A stretch of DNA of 64,000 nucleotides from Pedobacter psychrodurus (GCF_004331735.1 NZ_SJSO01000027.1:1-64000), one strand, 5' to 3'; positions 5,975-15,345 are shown, numbered from the stretch's first letter. A program made the numbers and translations. Notes: generated by a model from the sequence alone, not told the origin.

Positions 5975-7726
5975 ATGGAAACTGCACAAGATACAATACA
6001 ACAAAACGAGGCGAAAGCAGAAACCTCAAAAACCTTATTCAAAGGGACAGGCTCGCAGGTTTTGTTGAATGGATTAATTGAAGAAGGTGTAACCACCATT
6101 TTCGGTTATCCGGGAGGAGCAATCATGCCTATTTATGATGCTCTTTATGATTATGCCGATAAATTAGAACACATATTGGTTCGCCATGAGCAAGGTGGTA
6201 TCCATGCTGCTCAGGGTTTTGCAAGAGCAAGCGGCGAAGTTGGTGTTGTTTTCGCAACCAGCGGACCAGGTGCAACCAACTTGGTTACTGGTTTAGCAGA
6301 TGCTCAGATAGACAGTACACCATTGGTTTGTATCACCGGACAGGTTTTCGCTCACCTATTGGGAACGGATGCTTTTCAGGAAACCGATGTAATTAACATT
6401 ACCACTCCAGTTACCAAATGGAACTATCAGGTTACTGATGCCAAAGAAATTCAAGAGGTATTGGCTAAAGCTTTTTACATCGCTAAAAGTGGCAGACCAG
6501 GCCCGGTTTTAATCGATATTACCAAAAATGCGCAATTACAGCTTGAGGAATTCCCTGAGTATGTAAAATGTAACCACATCCGCAGTTATCGCCCGAAACC
6601 AAAAGTTAGGGTAGAATATATTGAGCAAGCAGCCGAATTAATCAATTCAGCAAAAAAACCTTTCGTTTTATTTGGGCAAGGTGTTATTCTGGGCAATGCT
6701 GAAGAAGAATTTAAAGCTTTTATCGAAAAAACCGGCATCCCTGCTGCATGGACGATCATGGGCGAAGGTGCTATTCCAACTTCACACCCATTAAACGTAG
6801 GTATGTTGGGTATGCATGGTAACTACGGTCCTAATGTGTTAACCAACGAATGTGATGTTTTAATTGCCATCGGTATGCGTTTTGATGACCGCGTAACTGG
6901 CCGTTTAGATAAATATGCCAAACAAGCTAAAGTAGTGCATTTGGATATCGACCCTGCTGAGATTGATAAAAATGTTAAAGCTGAGGTTGGTGTTTGGGGC
7001 GACTGTAAAGAAACTTTACCCCTATTAACCAATTTAGTTAACGATAACAAACACGAAGATTGGTTGGCTAAATTCAGAAAATATAACCAGGAGGAAATAG
7101 ATCAAGTCATTACTCCAGAGCTTTATCCAACAGGTGATGAAATGACCATGGGCGAAGTATTACGTAACATCAATGAAATTTGTGGCGGCGATGCGGTAAT
7201 TGTTACCGATGTTGGTCAGCACCAGATGGTGGCCTGCCGTTATGCTAAATTCAACAATACCCGCAGCAATATTACTTCTGGTGGCTTAGGTACAATGGGC
7301 TTTGGTTTACCGGCCGCAATTGGCGCTAAATATGGCGCTCCTGATAAAACCGTTATCGCCATTATTGGTGATGGTGGTTTCCAGATGACACCTCAGGAAT
7401 TGGGTACCATTATGCAATTCGGTGCAGCAGTAAAAATCCTGATCCTGAACAACCGCTTTTTAGGTATGGTTCGCCAATGGCAACAGCTGTTTCATGATAA
7501 ACGTTATTCTTTTGTTAATATCACCAGTCCGGATTTTGTTGCTTTAGCTAAATCGTACTATATCGAAGCAAGCAAAGTTGATGAACGCGCAAACTTACGA
7601 CAGGCATTAGAAACCATGATTAATCATGAAGGTTCTTACTTATTAGAAGTAATGGTTGGCAGAGAAAACAACGTTTTCCCAATGGTTCCACAAGGAATGA
7701 GTGTAAGCGAAATCAGATTAAAATAA
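5975..7726 (+). CDS. ilvB: Acetolactate (acetohydroxyacid) synthase, large subunit
   Basis: This thiamine-diphosphate enzyme of 583 residues condenses pyruvate with pyruvate or 2-oxobutyrate, the first common step of Val/Leu and Ile synthesis. The catalytic Glu is E72 (VRHEQGG) in the N-terminal TPP domain, with FGYPGGAIMPIYDAL just before it. The central domain (about 205-340) should bind FAD. The C-terminal TPP/Mg motif is GDGGFQMTPQEL, then NNRFLGMVRQWQ. The regulatory subunit gene ilvN follows after a 130-base gap that holds a palindromic repeat. It is complete and of normal length. Confidence 0.97.
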   Translation: METAQDTIQQNEAKAETSKTLFKGTGSQVLLNGLIEEGVTTIFGYPGGAIMPIYDALYDYADKLEHILVRHEQGGIHAAQGFARASGEVGVVFATSGPGATNLVTGLADAQIDSTPLVCITGQVFAHLLGTDAFQETDVINITTPVTKWNYQVTDAKEIQEVLAKAFYIAKSGRPGPVLIDITKNAQLQLEEFPEYVKCNHIRSYRPKPKVRVEYIEQAAELINSAKKPFVLFGQGVILGNAEEEFKAFIEKTGIPAAWTIMGEGAIPTSHPLNVGMLGMHGNYGPNVLTNECDVLIAIGMRFDDRVTGRLDKYAKQAKVVHLDIDPAEIDKNVKAEVGVWGDCKETLPLLTNLVNDNKHEDWLAKFRKYNQEEIDQVITPELYPTGDEMTMGEVLRNINEICGGDAVIVTDVGQHQMVACRYAKFNNTRSNITSGGLGTMGFGLPAAIGAKYGAPDKTVIAIIGDGGFQMTPQELGTIMQFGAAVKILILNNRFLGMVRQWQQLFHDKRYSFVNITSPDFVALAKSYYIEASKVDERANLRQALETMINHEGSYLLEVMVGRENNVFPMVPQGMSVSEIRLK

Positions 7727-7752
7727 GTAGAAAGAGTAAAAGCTAGCGTAAT

Positions 7753-7835
7753 CGTCATCTCGACTGTAACGCAGCGAAACGGAGAGATCTTTCTTTAACA
7801 ACATTTAAAGATTTCTCCACAAGGTCGAAATGACG
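7753..7835. repeat. Palindromic intergenic repeat, family A
   Basis: The ends are CGTCATCTCGAC and, inverted, GTCGAAATGACG, with internal GGAGAGATCTTTC and AGATTTCTCC. It separates ilvB and ilvN within the transcript, so its RNA would form a long hairpin there. Confidence 0.75.
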
Positions 7836-7856
7836 AATACGTAAAAAGAAATTATC

Positions 7857-8495
7857 ATGAGTACTGAAGATAAAATAAAATACACAGAAGACACCGTTGA
7901 CCTAGAAGGAAAACAGGAATATACCATTACGGTTTATGCCGAAAACCGCATTGGTTTACTCAACAGGATTGCGATTATTTTCTCGAAAAGAAAAATCAAT
8001 ATCGAAAGTTTAAACAGTTCCGCATCAGAAATTGAAGGAATACACCGTTTCAATATCGTTATTCATGAAGGTTACGAAGTGGTGAGAAAACTTGCCCGCC
8101 AGATTGAAAAGCAGATTGAGGTATTGAAAGTTTATTTCAACACCAACGAAGAAATTATCTGGCAGGAACTGGCACTTTATAAAGTTTCTACTGATGAAAT
8201 TGCAGAAAAAGTAACTGTTGAGCGTTTATTAAGACAATATGGTGCCAGTGCGGTAGTGATCCGTAAAGATTATACTGTTTTTGCAGTAACGGGTCACCGC
8301 GAAGAAACTGATGCTTTGGTAAAAGCTTTAGAACCTTACGAGCTAATTGAATTTGTAAGATCTGCCAGAGTAGCCATTATTAAAGACAGTGCGGGTTTCC
8401 ACGAAAAACTGAAAGAATTTGAAGCTTTCGAACCAGGTGAAGAATTGATAGAAAACGAATTTTTAGAAAAAGGCGGAAAGATTTTTACCATGTAA
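7857..8495 (+). CDS. ilvN: Acetolactate synthase, small regulatory subunit
   Basis: This 212-residue protein has an N-terminal ACT domain (about 20-95; ITVYAENRIGLLNRIAIIFS with INIESLNSSASE) and a C-terminal acetolactate-synthase small-subunit domain (about 105-180, including ERLLRQYGASAVVIRKDY). In the family it binds the end-product Val and both activates and feedback-inhibits the IlvB subunit encoded upstream. The C-terminus is slightly longer than the 160-170 residues common in proteobacteria, with an acidic tail (EAFEPGEELIENEF). The call is secure. Confidence 0.95.
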   Translation: MSTEDKIKYTEDTVDLEGKQEYTITVYAENRIGLLNRIAIIFSKRKINIESLNSSASEIEGIHRFNIVIHEGYEVVRKLARQIEKQIEVLKVYFNTNEEIIWQELALYKVSTDEIAEKVTVERLLRQYGASAVVIRKDYTVFAVTGHREETDALVKALEPYELIEFVRSARVAIIKDSAGFHEKLKEFEAFEPGEELIENEFLEKGGKIFTM

Positions 8496-8700
8496 GCTAA
8501 AAGGTAGAGGGTATAAGCTTGAAAGCAAAAGCATAATGCTTAGCCACCTTTGCGAAAACCTTGGCGCCCTGTGCGGTTAGAATAGAGTTAATGTGAAATG
8601 TAATAAAGCCATACCTATTTAACTTTAACAAGATTACTTTTAATGAAGAATTAACCGAAGCTGAAAAACAAAATGATAATTAGATAGATACGATTATAAA
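8496..8700. other. Repeat-rich gap between ilvN and the DinB gene
   Basis: The gap holds a GCTAAAAGGTAGAGGGTATAAGC-like segment (core repeated after leuD and near 24600) and a CTTTGCGAAAACCTTGGCGCC-like segment also typical of dispersed repeats. A short frame near 8620-8680 (ITFNEELTEAEKQ) has no recognisable homology. Confidence 0.4.
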
Positions 8701-9165
8701 ATGATGAACGAGGTATTTGATTTTATAATAAACTCACGCAAGGCATTTATTCAGTTAATAGATGGTTTAACAATCGAAGAATTAAATAAAATTCCTGATG
8801 GGTTCAACAATAACATCATCTGGAACTTTGGCCACATTGTAGTGAGTACACAAACGCTTTGTTATGTTCGTACAGGTATATTACAAGATGCTGCTTCGGT
8901 AAAATTTAACGAGTATTATAAAAAGGATACAAAGCCATCCTATACTGTAACTGAAGAAGAAGTAGCAGAATTGAAAGCCATCGCGTTAGAAAGCATTGAA
9001 AAAATAAAAGAAGATTATGCAAATGGAAAATTTTCGAGCATCACTCCTTTTATAACAGCCACCTATGGCGTACAGATGAACAGCATAGAAGAAATTTTGA
9101 TTACAACTATTGGTCATGATAACGTACACCAAGGTTATTCATGGGCACTGAAGAGACAGATATAA
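8701..9165 (+). CDS. DinB-family protein
   Basis: This 154-residue four-helix-bundle protein is of the DinB/YfiT type. Metal-binding histidines are suggested by IIWNFGHIVVS (near residue 45) and GHDNVHQGYSW (near 140), in the two places expected for the family. Family members are metal-dependent enzymes or thiol-S-transferases of mostly unknown function. The start is ATG ATG; I used the first. It lies between ilvN and ilvC on the same strand, with repeat-filled gaps of about 200 and 330 bases on either side. It is therefore likely a passenger rather than part of the pathway. Confidence 0.8.
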   Translation: MMNEVFDFIINSRKAFIQLIDGLTIEELNKIPDGFNNNIIWNFGHIVVSTQTLCYVRTGILQDAASVKFNEYYKKDTKPSYTVTEEEVAELKAIALESIEKIKEDYANGKFSSITPFITATYGVQMNSIEEILITTIGHDNVHQGYSWALKRQI

Positions 9166-9220
9166 AATGGAAGATGTGAGATGGATGAGGGTTTTGAAAA
9201 ACAGACCCAACTAAAATAAA

Positions 9221-9305
9221 CCCGATAGCAGTAATCCCGATTTTTCATCGGGAACGAATAGCGGGACTGAAGCAACCGAAAAGCACAGGAATCTGCTTTT
9301 CAAAT
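9221..9305. repeat. Dispersed mosaic repeat, family C
   Basis: It starts CCCGATAGCAGTAATCCCGA, has a hairpin CCCGATTTTTCATCGGG and ends in a second hairpin GAAAAGCACAGGAATCTGCTTTTC. Related pieces occur at 17708-17820, 24431-24511, 30893-31017, 44081-44166 and 57309-57432. Confidence 0.65.
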
Positions 9306-9353
9306 AAATCGGTGAAATCACTATATCTGTATAATCAAACCGAAGGAAAAAAT

Positions 9354-9376
9354 GTTTCGTGAGGACACGAACCATG
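9354..9376. repeat. Palindrome family B copy (degenerate)
   Basis: TTTCGTGAGGACACGAACCATGG is a one-sided copy of the TGGTTCGTG-n4-CACGAACCA palindrome seen at 15251, 30709, 30859 and 40424. Confidence 0.6.
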
Positions 9377-9491
9377 GCATAAAATAAAAAATTAATACTA
9401 TGAAATGAGAGAAAGAGAATCTTATTAATCCTTGAATCTCGACAATCATGGTCAAACCGATAATTAAATAGAAATTAACCAATAAAAAACA

Positions 9492-10973
9492 ATGGCAAAT
9501 TATTTTAACACATTACCTCTTAGAGAAAAATTAAACCAATTAGGTGTTTGCGACTTCATGGACAGTTCTGAATTTTTAGATGGCGTTAGCGCACTAAAGG
9601 GCAAAAAACTGGTAATTGTAGGTTGTGGCGCACAAGGCTTAAACCAAGGTTTAAATTTAAGAGATAGTGGTTTAGATGTAAGCTACACTTTACGTAAGGA
9701 AGCAATTGAAGGTAAACGCGATTCTTGGAAAAATGCAACTGAAAACAATTTCACAGTTGGTACCTATGAAGAACTGATTCCGAATGCAGATGTAGTAATT
9801 AACCTTACTCCTGATAAACAACACACCGCTGTTGTAAATGCAATTATGCCTTTAATGAAAGAAGGTGCTACTTTGTTATATTCTCACGGTTTCAACATCG
9901 TAGAAGAAGGTATGCAGATCCGTAAAGATTTAACCGTGATTATGGTTGCACCTAAATGCCCGGGTAGCGAGGTTAGAGCAGAATATGTTCGTGGTTTTGG
10001 TGTTCCTACCTTAATTGCCGTTCACCCTGAAAACGATCCACAAGGTAAAGGATTGGCACAGGCAAAAGCATATTGCGCTGGTACAGGCGGTCACAGAGCT
10101 GGTGTGTTAAAATCATCTTTCGTAGCTGAAGTGAAATCTGATTTAATGGGCGAGCAAACTATCCTTTGTGGTTTACTGCAAACAGGTTCTATCCTATCTT
10201 TCGATAAAATGGTAGAAAAAGGAATCGACGCAGGTTATGCTTCTAAATTGGTGCAATACGGTGTTGAGGTAATTACCGAAGCCTTAAAACAAGGTGGTAT
10301 TACTGCCATGATGGACAGATTAAGCAATGTAGCTAAAATCAAAGCTTTCGAAATTTCGGAAGAATTGAAAGACATTATGCGTCCGTTGTTCCAAAAACAC
10401 CAGGATGATATTATGAGCGGCGAATTTAGCCGTATCATGATGGAAGATTGGGCAAATGGTGATAAAAACCTATTGGCTTGGAGAGCTGAAACTGGTGAAA
10501 CCGCTTTCGAAAAAACGCCTGCCGGTGACGTTAAAATCGGTGAGCAAGAATATTTCGATAACTATACTTTGATGGTTGCTTTTGTTCGTGCTGGTGTTGA
10601 ATTGGCTTTCGAAACCATGGTACAGGCTGGTATTAAACCAGAATCGGCTTACTACGAATCTTTACACGAAACACCACTTATTGCCAATACCATTGCACGT
10701 AAGAAATTGTTCGAAATGAATCGCGTAATTTCTGATACTGCTGAATATGGTTGTTATTTATTCGATCAGGCTTGTAAACCACTTTTAGGTGATTTCATGA
10801 AAAAAGTAGATACTGATTTAGTTGGTAAAAACTTTAACGAAGGTAAAGACGGTGCAGTTGACAACAGACAATTAATCGATATCAACGAGGCTATCCGCTC
10901 ACACGAAGTAGAACAAATCGGTGCTACTTTGCGTAAGGCAATGACTGCAATGAAAGCAATTAAAACTGCATAA
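9492..10973 (+). CDS. ilvC: Ketol-acid reductoisomerase (class II)
   Basis: This NADPH-dependent enzyme does the second common step: alkyl migration and reduction of acetolactate or acetohydroxybutyrate. At 493 residues it is the long class II form (E. coli type, about 491) with a duplicated C-terminal knotted domain. The Rossmann loop is KLVIVGCGAQGLNQGLNLRD (about residues 39-58). The metal-binding region includes LMGEQTILCG, and the duplicated second half has VRAGVELAFETMVQAGIKPE. It is complete. It follows a 326-base gap of repeats, so it may have its own promoter. Confidence 0.96.
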   Translation: MANYFNTLPLREKLNQLGVCDFMDSSEFLDGVSALKGKKLVIVGCGAQGLNQGLNLRDSGLDVSYTLRKEAIEGKRDSWKNATENNFTVGTYEELIPNADVVINLTPDKQHTAVVNAIMPLMKEGATLLYSHGFNIVEEGMQIRKDLTVIMVAPKCPGSEVRAEYVRGFGVPTLIAVHPENDPQGKGLAQAKAYCAGTGGHRAGVLKSSFVAEVKSDLMGEQTILCGLLQTGSILSFDKMVEKGIDAGYASKLVQYGVEVITEALKQGGITAMMDRLSNVAKIKAFEISEELKDIMRPLFQKHQDDIMSGEFSRIMMEDWANGDKNLLAWRAETGETAFEKTPAGDVKIGEQEYFDNYTLMVAFVRAGVELAFETMVQAGIKPESAYYESLHETPLIANTIARKKLFEMNRVISDTAEYGCYLFDQACKPLLGDFMKKVDTDLVGKNFNEGKDGAVDNRQLIDINEAIRSHEVEQIGATLRKAMTAMKAIKTA

Positions 10974-11079
10974 CCTCACCCCTAAATCCCCTCTCCTAAA
11001 AGAGAGGGGACTTTGGACAGGTCTTATAAAAATAATAATTACAAACTTAAATTCCCCCTTTAGGGGGCTAGGGGGTTAA
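10974..11079. repeat. Short C/G-run repeats between ilvC and leuC
   Basis: CCCCTCTCC...GAGAGGGGA (near 10989-11010) forms a hairpin. CCCCCTTTAGGGGG at 11054-11067 and the following CTAGGGGGTTAA end just before the leuC ATG at 11081. The same type recurs at 17670-17700 and 22010-22052. The purine run may serve as the leuC ribosome binding site. Confidence 0.6.
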
Positions 11080-11080
11080 A

Positions 11081-12484
11081 ATGTCAAAAACATTAGTAGA
11101 AAAAATTTGGGATGCTCACGTTGTAAAAAGTGAAGAAGGATTTCCTGATATTTTATACATTGATACACACTTAATACATGAGGTAACTTCTCCGCAGGCA
11201 TTTGATGGCTTGCGCAAAAGAGGGTTGCCTGTTTTGCGTCCAAAGCAGACTGTTGCAACTGCCGATCATAATGTACCTACGTTAAACCAGTTGTTGCCAA
11301 TTAAAGAGGAGCTTTCGCGCTATCAGGTAGATATGTTAACCAAAAACTGTTCAGAATTCGGAGTGGAGCTGTATGGCTTAGGGCATCCTTTCCAAGGGAT
11401 TGTGCATGTTATCGGTCCTGAGCTGGGCATCACCTTACCTGGTAAAACAATGGTTTGTGGCGATAGCCATACCTCTACCCATGGCGCTTTTGGGGCCATA
11501 GCATTTGGTATCGGCACTTCGCAGGTTGAGCAGGTTTTCGCAACGCAATGTTTATTGCAGTCGAAACCTAAAACCATGAAAATCGAAGTAAACGGCGAAC
11601 TTGGACAAGGTGTTGGAGCGAAAGACATTATCTTATACATTATTGCCAAAATTTCTGCCGCTGGCGGTACAGGTTATTTTATTGAATATGCGGGTTCCGC
11701 AATCGAGGCTTTAAGTATGGAAGCTCGTATGACAATCTGTAATATGAGTATCGAAATGGGTGCACGCGGTGGATTAATTGCACCAGACCAAACCACTTTC
11801 GATTACATTAAAGGACGAGAGTTTGCTCCAGCTGGCGAAGAGTGGGATAAAGCTTTGGCTTATTGGAAAACATTATATAGCGATGCTGATGCCAAATTCG
11901 ATAGTGTTTTAACTTTCGATGCTAAAGATATCGCTCCTATGATTACCTACGGTACAAACCCAGGAATGGGAATGGGTATCCAAGAGCATATTCCGGCAAC
12001 TGGTGCACAACCAGAAAAAGAAAAATTATCATATCAGAAAGCATTGGATTACATGGGTTTTGATGACGATTCATCTTTGATCGGAAAACCGGTTGATTAT
12101 GTGTTCATTGGAAGCTGTACCAACTCTCGCATTGAAGATTTACGCGAAGTTGCCGATTTTGTTAAAGATAAACGCAAAGCAGATAACGTTACCGTTTGGA
12201 TTGTTCCGGGATCGAAACAAGTAGAACAACAGGCTAAAAACGAAGGTTTGGATAAGATTTTCGAAGCCGCTGGTTTCCAATTACGCGAACCAGGTTGCAG
12301 TGCCTGTTTAGGAATGAACGAAGATAAAATTCCCGCAGGTAAATACTGTGTATCTACATCAAACAGGAACTTTGAAGGTAGACAAGGACAAAATGCACGT
12401 ACCTTATTAGCAAGTCCACTTACCGCAGCAGCAGCAGCCGTAACCGGAAAAATTACTGATGTGAGGGATTTGCTAAAAAGGTAG
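11081..12484 (+). CDS. leuC: 3-isopropylmalate dehydratase, large subunit
   Basis: This 467-residue aconitase-family protein pairs with LeuD to isomerise 2- to 3-isopropylmalate in leucine synthesis. The [4Fe-4S] ligands are expected in VFIGSCTNSRIEDL and in EPGCSACLGMNEDK. GDSHTSTHGAFGAIAFGIGT is the active-site signature. The length is normal for bacterial LeuC. The start is the ATG right after the G-rich repeat at 11050-11079. leuD follows but is separated by a palindromic repeat and a small ABM-domain gene. Confidence 0.97.
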   Translation: MSKTLVEKIWDAHVVKSEEGFPDILYIDTHLIHEVTSPQAFDGLRKRGLPVLRPKQTVATADHNVPTLNQLLPIKEELSRYQVDMLTKNCSEFGVELYGLGHPFQGIVHVIGPELGITLPGKTMVCGDSHTSTHGAFGAIAFGIGTSQVEQVFATQCLLQSKPKTMKIEVNGELGQGVGAKDIILYIIAKISAAGGTGYFIEYAGSAIEALSMEARMTICNMSIEMGARGGLIAPDQTTFDYIKGREFAPAGEEWDKALAYWKTLYSDADAKFDSVLTFDAKDIAPMITYGTNPGMGMGIQEHIPATGAQPEKEKLSYQKALDYMGFDDDSSLIGKPVDYVFIGSCTNSRIEDLREVADFVKDKRKADNVTVWIVPGSKQVEQQAKNEGLDKIFEAAGFQLREPGCSACLGMNEDKIPAGKYCVSTSNRNFEGRQGQNARTLLASPLTAAAAAVTGKITDVRDLLKR

Positions 12485-12533
12485 AAGTCTAAAAGACAGA
12501 AGGTTGAAGATAAAAGCGAATCCCTAACCTAAT

Positions 12534-12606
12534 CGTCATTGCGAGGTACGAAGCAATCTTAATGCGATTTCAGGCCAAATAGATTGCTTCGTACCTCGCA
12601 ATGACG
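12534..12606. repeat. Palindromic repeat, family A (perfect 26-bp arms)
   Basis: The arms 12534-12559 and 12581-12606 are exact reverse complements (CGTCATTGCGAGGTACGAAG at the left end). The same unit recurs at 49187-49261 and 59411-59512. It ends 13 bases before the next gene. Confidence 0.85.
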
Positions 12607-12619
12607 GAAAAATAAATAT

Positions 12620-12913
12620 ATGATTTTAGAAGTTGCCATATTAAATGTAAAAACCGGATTATCGGCAGATTTTGAAAAAGCTTTTGGCGAAGCACAAAAA
12701 ATCATTTCTTCGATGGAAGGTTACATTTCGCATCAGCTTCAAAAATGTGTAGAGGTAGAAAACAAATATATCCTGCTGGTAAATTGGGAAACTTTAGAAT
12801 CGCACACTGAAGGTTTCAGGGAATCAGCAGAGTATCAGAATTGGAAAAAGTTATTGCATCACTTTTATGATCCTTTCCCTACAGTTGAACATTTTACCAT
12901 GGTGGAAGGCTGA
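12620..12913 (+). CDS. Antibiotic biosynthesis monooxygenase (ABM) domain protein
   Basis: This 97-residue single-domain protein has the dimeric alpha/beta ABM fold: an N-terminal strand ILEVAILNVKTG, a helix FEKAFGEAQKIISS, the strand pair around YISHQLQKCVEVENKYILLV, and WETLESHTEGFRESAEYQNW. In the family such proteins range from small monooxygenases to haem-degrading enzymes. The exact substrate is not readable. It is inserted between leuC and leuD. Its 3' end (GGTGGAAGGCTGAAGGTTTG) merges into repeat-like DNA, so the last residues may be repeat-derived. Confidence 0.85.
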   Translation: MILEVAILNVKTGLSADFEKAFGEAQKIISSMEGYISHQLQKCVEVENKYILLVNWETLESHTEGFRESAEYQNWKKLLHHFYDPFPTVEHFTMVEG

Positions 12914-13000
12914 AGGTTTGAAAACCAAATTATAAATATTAAATCTATGAAATCACCCTAAATCGGTGAAATCATTTAATCTGTGTAATCATCATTAACA

Positions 13001-13588
13001 ATGAAAAAATTCACAAAATTAACATCGGCAGTAGTGCCTTTAAACATAGAGAACATCGATACCGATCAGATTATCCCTGCGAGGTTTCTAAAAGCGACTA
13101 CCCGCGAGGGTTTCGGCGAAAATTTGTTCCGCGATTGGCGTTATGAAAACGATAACCAGCCCAAAGCTGATTTCGTAATGAACAACCCTACCTACAGCGG
13201 TAAGGTTTTAGTGGCTGGAAAAAACTTTGGCTGTGGCAGTAGTCGCGAGCATGCGGCATGGGCCATTCAAGATGCCGGTTTTGATGCAGTAATCAGCAGT
13301 TTCTTTGCCGATATTTTTAAAGGAAATGCCTTGAACAATGGTTTGCTACCCATTCAGGTGAGTGAAGAGTTCTTGTCGCAGATTTTCAAAGCGGTCGACA
13401 ACAATCCAAAATCGGCTTTAGAAGTTGATTTAGAAAATCAAACGGTTACGATTGTAGAAACTGGTGCTCAGGAATCATTTGAGATCAATCCTTACAAAAA
13501 ATCATGTTTGATCAATGGTTATGATGATATCGATTTCATCTTAAACCAAAAAAAATTAATTGAAGAATTCGAAGAAGGTAGAGGGTAG
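13001..13588 (+). CDS. leuD: 3-isopropylmalate dehydratase, small subunit
   Basis: This 195-residue swivel-domain partner of LeuC is marked by ENIDTDQIIPARFLKATTRE near the N-terminus and the substrate-binding loop GKNFGCGSSREHAAWAIQDA. The length is near that of E. coli LeuD (201). The last codons (EEGRG, stop TAG) lie in GGTAGAGGGTAGGAAGGTT, a dispersed repeat also found reversed at 24597-24615. The natural C-terminus therefore appears to have been replaced or extended by repeat DNA. The 87-base gap before it carries AAATCGGTGAAATCATTTAA-type repeat. Confidence 0.96.
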   Translation: MKKFTKLTSAVVPLNIENIDTDQIIPARFLKATTREGFGENLFRDWRYENDNQPKADFVMNNPTYSGKVLVAGKNFGCGSSREHAAWAIQDAGFDAVISSFFADIFKGNALNNGLLPIQVSEEFLSQIFKAVDNNPKSALEVDLENQTVTIVETGAQESFEINPYKKSCLINGYDDIDFILNQKKLIEEFEEGRG

Positions 13589-13733
13589 GAAGGTTAAAGG
13601 CCTGAAAAGCTAAAAGACTAAAGCAGAAAGACCAAAGTAAAAAATCGGTGTAATCGCTTAATCAGTGTAATCATCCCGAAAGGAGAATAAAGGGAGTTTC
13701 ACCAGCATCCAAAATTAAAATTACAGAGAAATA

Positions 13734-15203
13734 ATGTTTAAACCATTCCTTTACATACAGAATTTAAACTTAAGTTACCACAACAAAGTGGTGCTAAAGG
13801 ATTTGTATTGGGAAGTAAATGTTTGCCAAAATTGGGTTTTATGGGGCGAAAGTGGCAGCGGAAAAACTTCTTTGGCTAAAGCTATTGCGGGTTTAATCGC
13901 CTCACAGGGAAGCATTGAAATCAATTACGATGTCCAAAGGAAATTACCTGCCGAAGTCTTATTTGTAGAAAGCTGGTATCAGTTTAAAAACCTGGAAGGA
14001 GTTGCCAATTTTTATTACCAACAACGTTATACCAGTCAGCAGGCAAAAGAAACTTTGACCGTTCATGCAGAATTGGTTAGTTATGGTAAAGAAAAAGGCT
14101 TGCACTTCGATCGGGTTGAACCAATTTTAGAAGCATTGGGATTTGCAACATTCGCCAGTTCACAACTAATCGAATTATCGAGCGGCGAACATAAAAAGCT
14201 GCAGTTGGTTAAAGCCTTATGGCTAAAACCCCAATTGCTAATTATCGATCAGCCTTATACCGGTTTAGATGCTGCTTCCCGCAAAAACCTGAATACGCTT
14301 TTGGAGCAGATTACAGCAGAAGGTGTACAATTAATTTTAATCTGTAACGACTTAGAATTCCCTGCAAGCATCGATTGTTTTGCAGAGATTATAGATGGGC
14401 AGATCGTAACATCATTTTCAAGAGAAATTGGAGATCTTCCACTTGAAATACACAAAAAGAAAATCCCTGCTTTTTTAAAGGAGTCGCCGATTTATTCCTC
14501 AACTGACATCGTAAAAATGGTTGATATAAACATCAGTTATGGCGAAAAACAGGTTTTAAGAAATATCAACTGGGAAGTTAAAGCTGGAGAAAAATGGCTT
14601 TTACAAGGCCCTAACGGTTCAGGGAAATCTACGTTATTGAGCTTAGTGAACGGCGATCACCCTCAATCTTATGCCAACAAACTTTATTTGTTCGGTATTA
14701 GGCGTGGAAGTGGCGAAAGTATATGGGATATAAAACAGCATATCGGCTTAATATCTCCCGAGTTTCATTGGTATTTCGATGCCAATTCAACCGTTTGGAA
14801 GTGCATTGCTTCAGGCTTTTACGATACCGTGGGCCTGTTTCAACAATTACCTTATAGCAAGAGAGCACAAGTTGATGAACTGATTGAATATTTTGGGTTA
14901 ACAGCTAGTAAAAATGAATTATTAACCGCACTTCCACTCGGCAAACAGCGATTGGTATTGTTAGCGCGGACAATTATAAAAAACCCGGAACTATTAATTC
15001 TGGACGAACCTTGCCAGGGTTTAGACCAGCAGCAAACACGGCATTTTAACCAATTGGTTGATGAATTGTGCAGCAATGGAATGACCTTAATTTATGTTGG
15101 CCATTTTGAATCGCAGCTGCCAACCTGCATAGAAAAAAGAATATTGTTAGAAAAAGGCGAGGTAAAAGTCGTCGAAAGTTTAAACGTAGAAATATTAAGC
15201 TGA
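13734..15203 (+). CDS. Duplicated ABC ATPase, ModF/PhrA-like
   Basis: This 489-residue soluble protein has two ABC domains and no membrane segment. Domain 1 (about 5-235) has Walker A GESGSGKTS, signature LSSGEHKKLQ and Walker B LLIIDQPYTGLD. Domain 2 (about 258-480) has GPNGSGKST, a degenerate signature LPLGKQRLVL and LLILDEPCQGLD. Length and layout match E. coli ModF (photorepair-protein-A-like), whose job is not well defined. There is no modABC here. It lies between leuD and leuB, probably an operon passenger. The imperfect second signature is unusual but also occurs in this family. Confidence 0.85.
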   Translation: MFKPFLYIQNLNLSYHNKVVLKDLYWEVNVCQNWVLWGESGSGKTSLAKAIAGLIASQGSIEINYDVQRKLPAEVLFVESWYQFKNLEGVANFYYQQRYTSQQAKETLTVHAELVSYGKEKGLHFDRVEPILEALGFATFASSQLIELSSGEHKKLQLVKALWLKPQLLIIDQPYTGLDAASRKNLNTLLEQITAEGVQLILICNDLEFPASIDCFAEIIDGQIVTSFSREIGDLPLEIHKKKIPAFLKESPIYSSTDIVKMVDINISYGEKQVLRNINWEVKAGEKWLLQGPNGSGKSTLLSLVNGDHPQSYANKLYLFGIRRGSGESIWDIKQHIGLISPEFHWYFDANSTVWKCIASGFYDTVGLFQQLPYSKRAQVDELIEYFGLTASKNELLTALPLGKQRLVLLARTIIKNPELLILDEPCQGLDQQQTRHFNQLVDELCSNGMTLIYVGHFESQLPTCIEKRILLEKGEVKVVESLNVEILS

Positions 15204-15216
15204 TGCAAAATTAACC

Positions 15217-15320
15217 ACAGATAAAAAGGATGACACAGATAAAAATCTAATGGTTTGTGAAGACACAAACCATGGCACAGAATCAATCTGTGTTTATCTG
15301 TGAAAATCTGTGGTAAAAAC
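15217..15320. repeat. Repeats between the ModF-like gene and leuB
   Basis: It holds CACAGATAAAAAGGATGACA and its partner AATCTGTGTTTATCTGTGAA, forming an imperfect large inverted repeat around a family B palindrome copy (TGGTTTGTGAAGACACAAACCA at 15251-15272). Confidence 0.65.
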
Positions 15321-15345
15321 TGCATCGCCAAAAGAGGAGTCAACA

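Larger units (their letters stand above)
9166..9491. other. Gap before ilvC filled by dispersed repeats
   Basis: No gene was found. It contains a family C element (9221-9305), a family B palindrome near 9354-9376, and AAATCGGTGAAATCACTATA-type DNA (9306-9340). The last resembles the segments before leuD and the ModF-like gene. Confidence 0.5.

Noticed and set aside
12534..12606. Perfect palindrome considered as a terminator only
   Set aside because: It lacks a T run and the same unit recurs at many unrelated positions, so it is a repeat element first. It might still act on transcripts.
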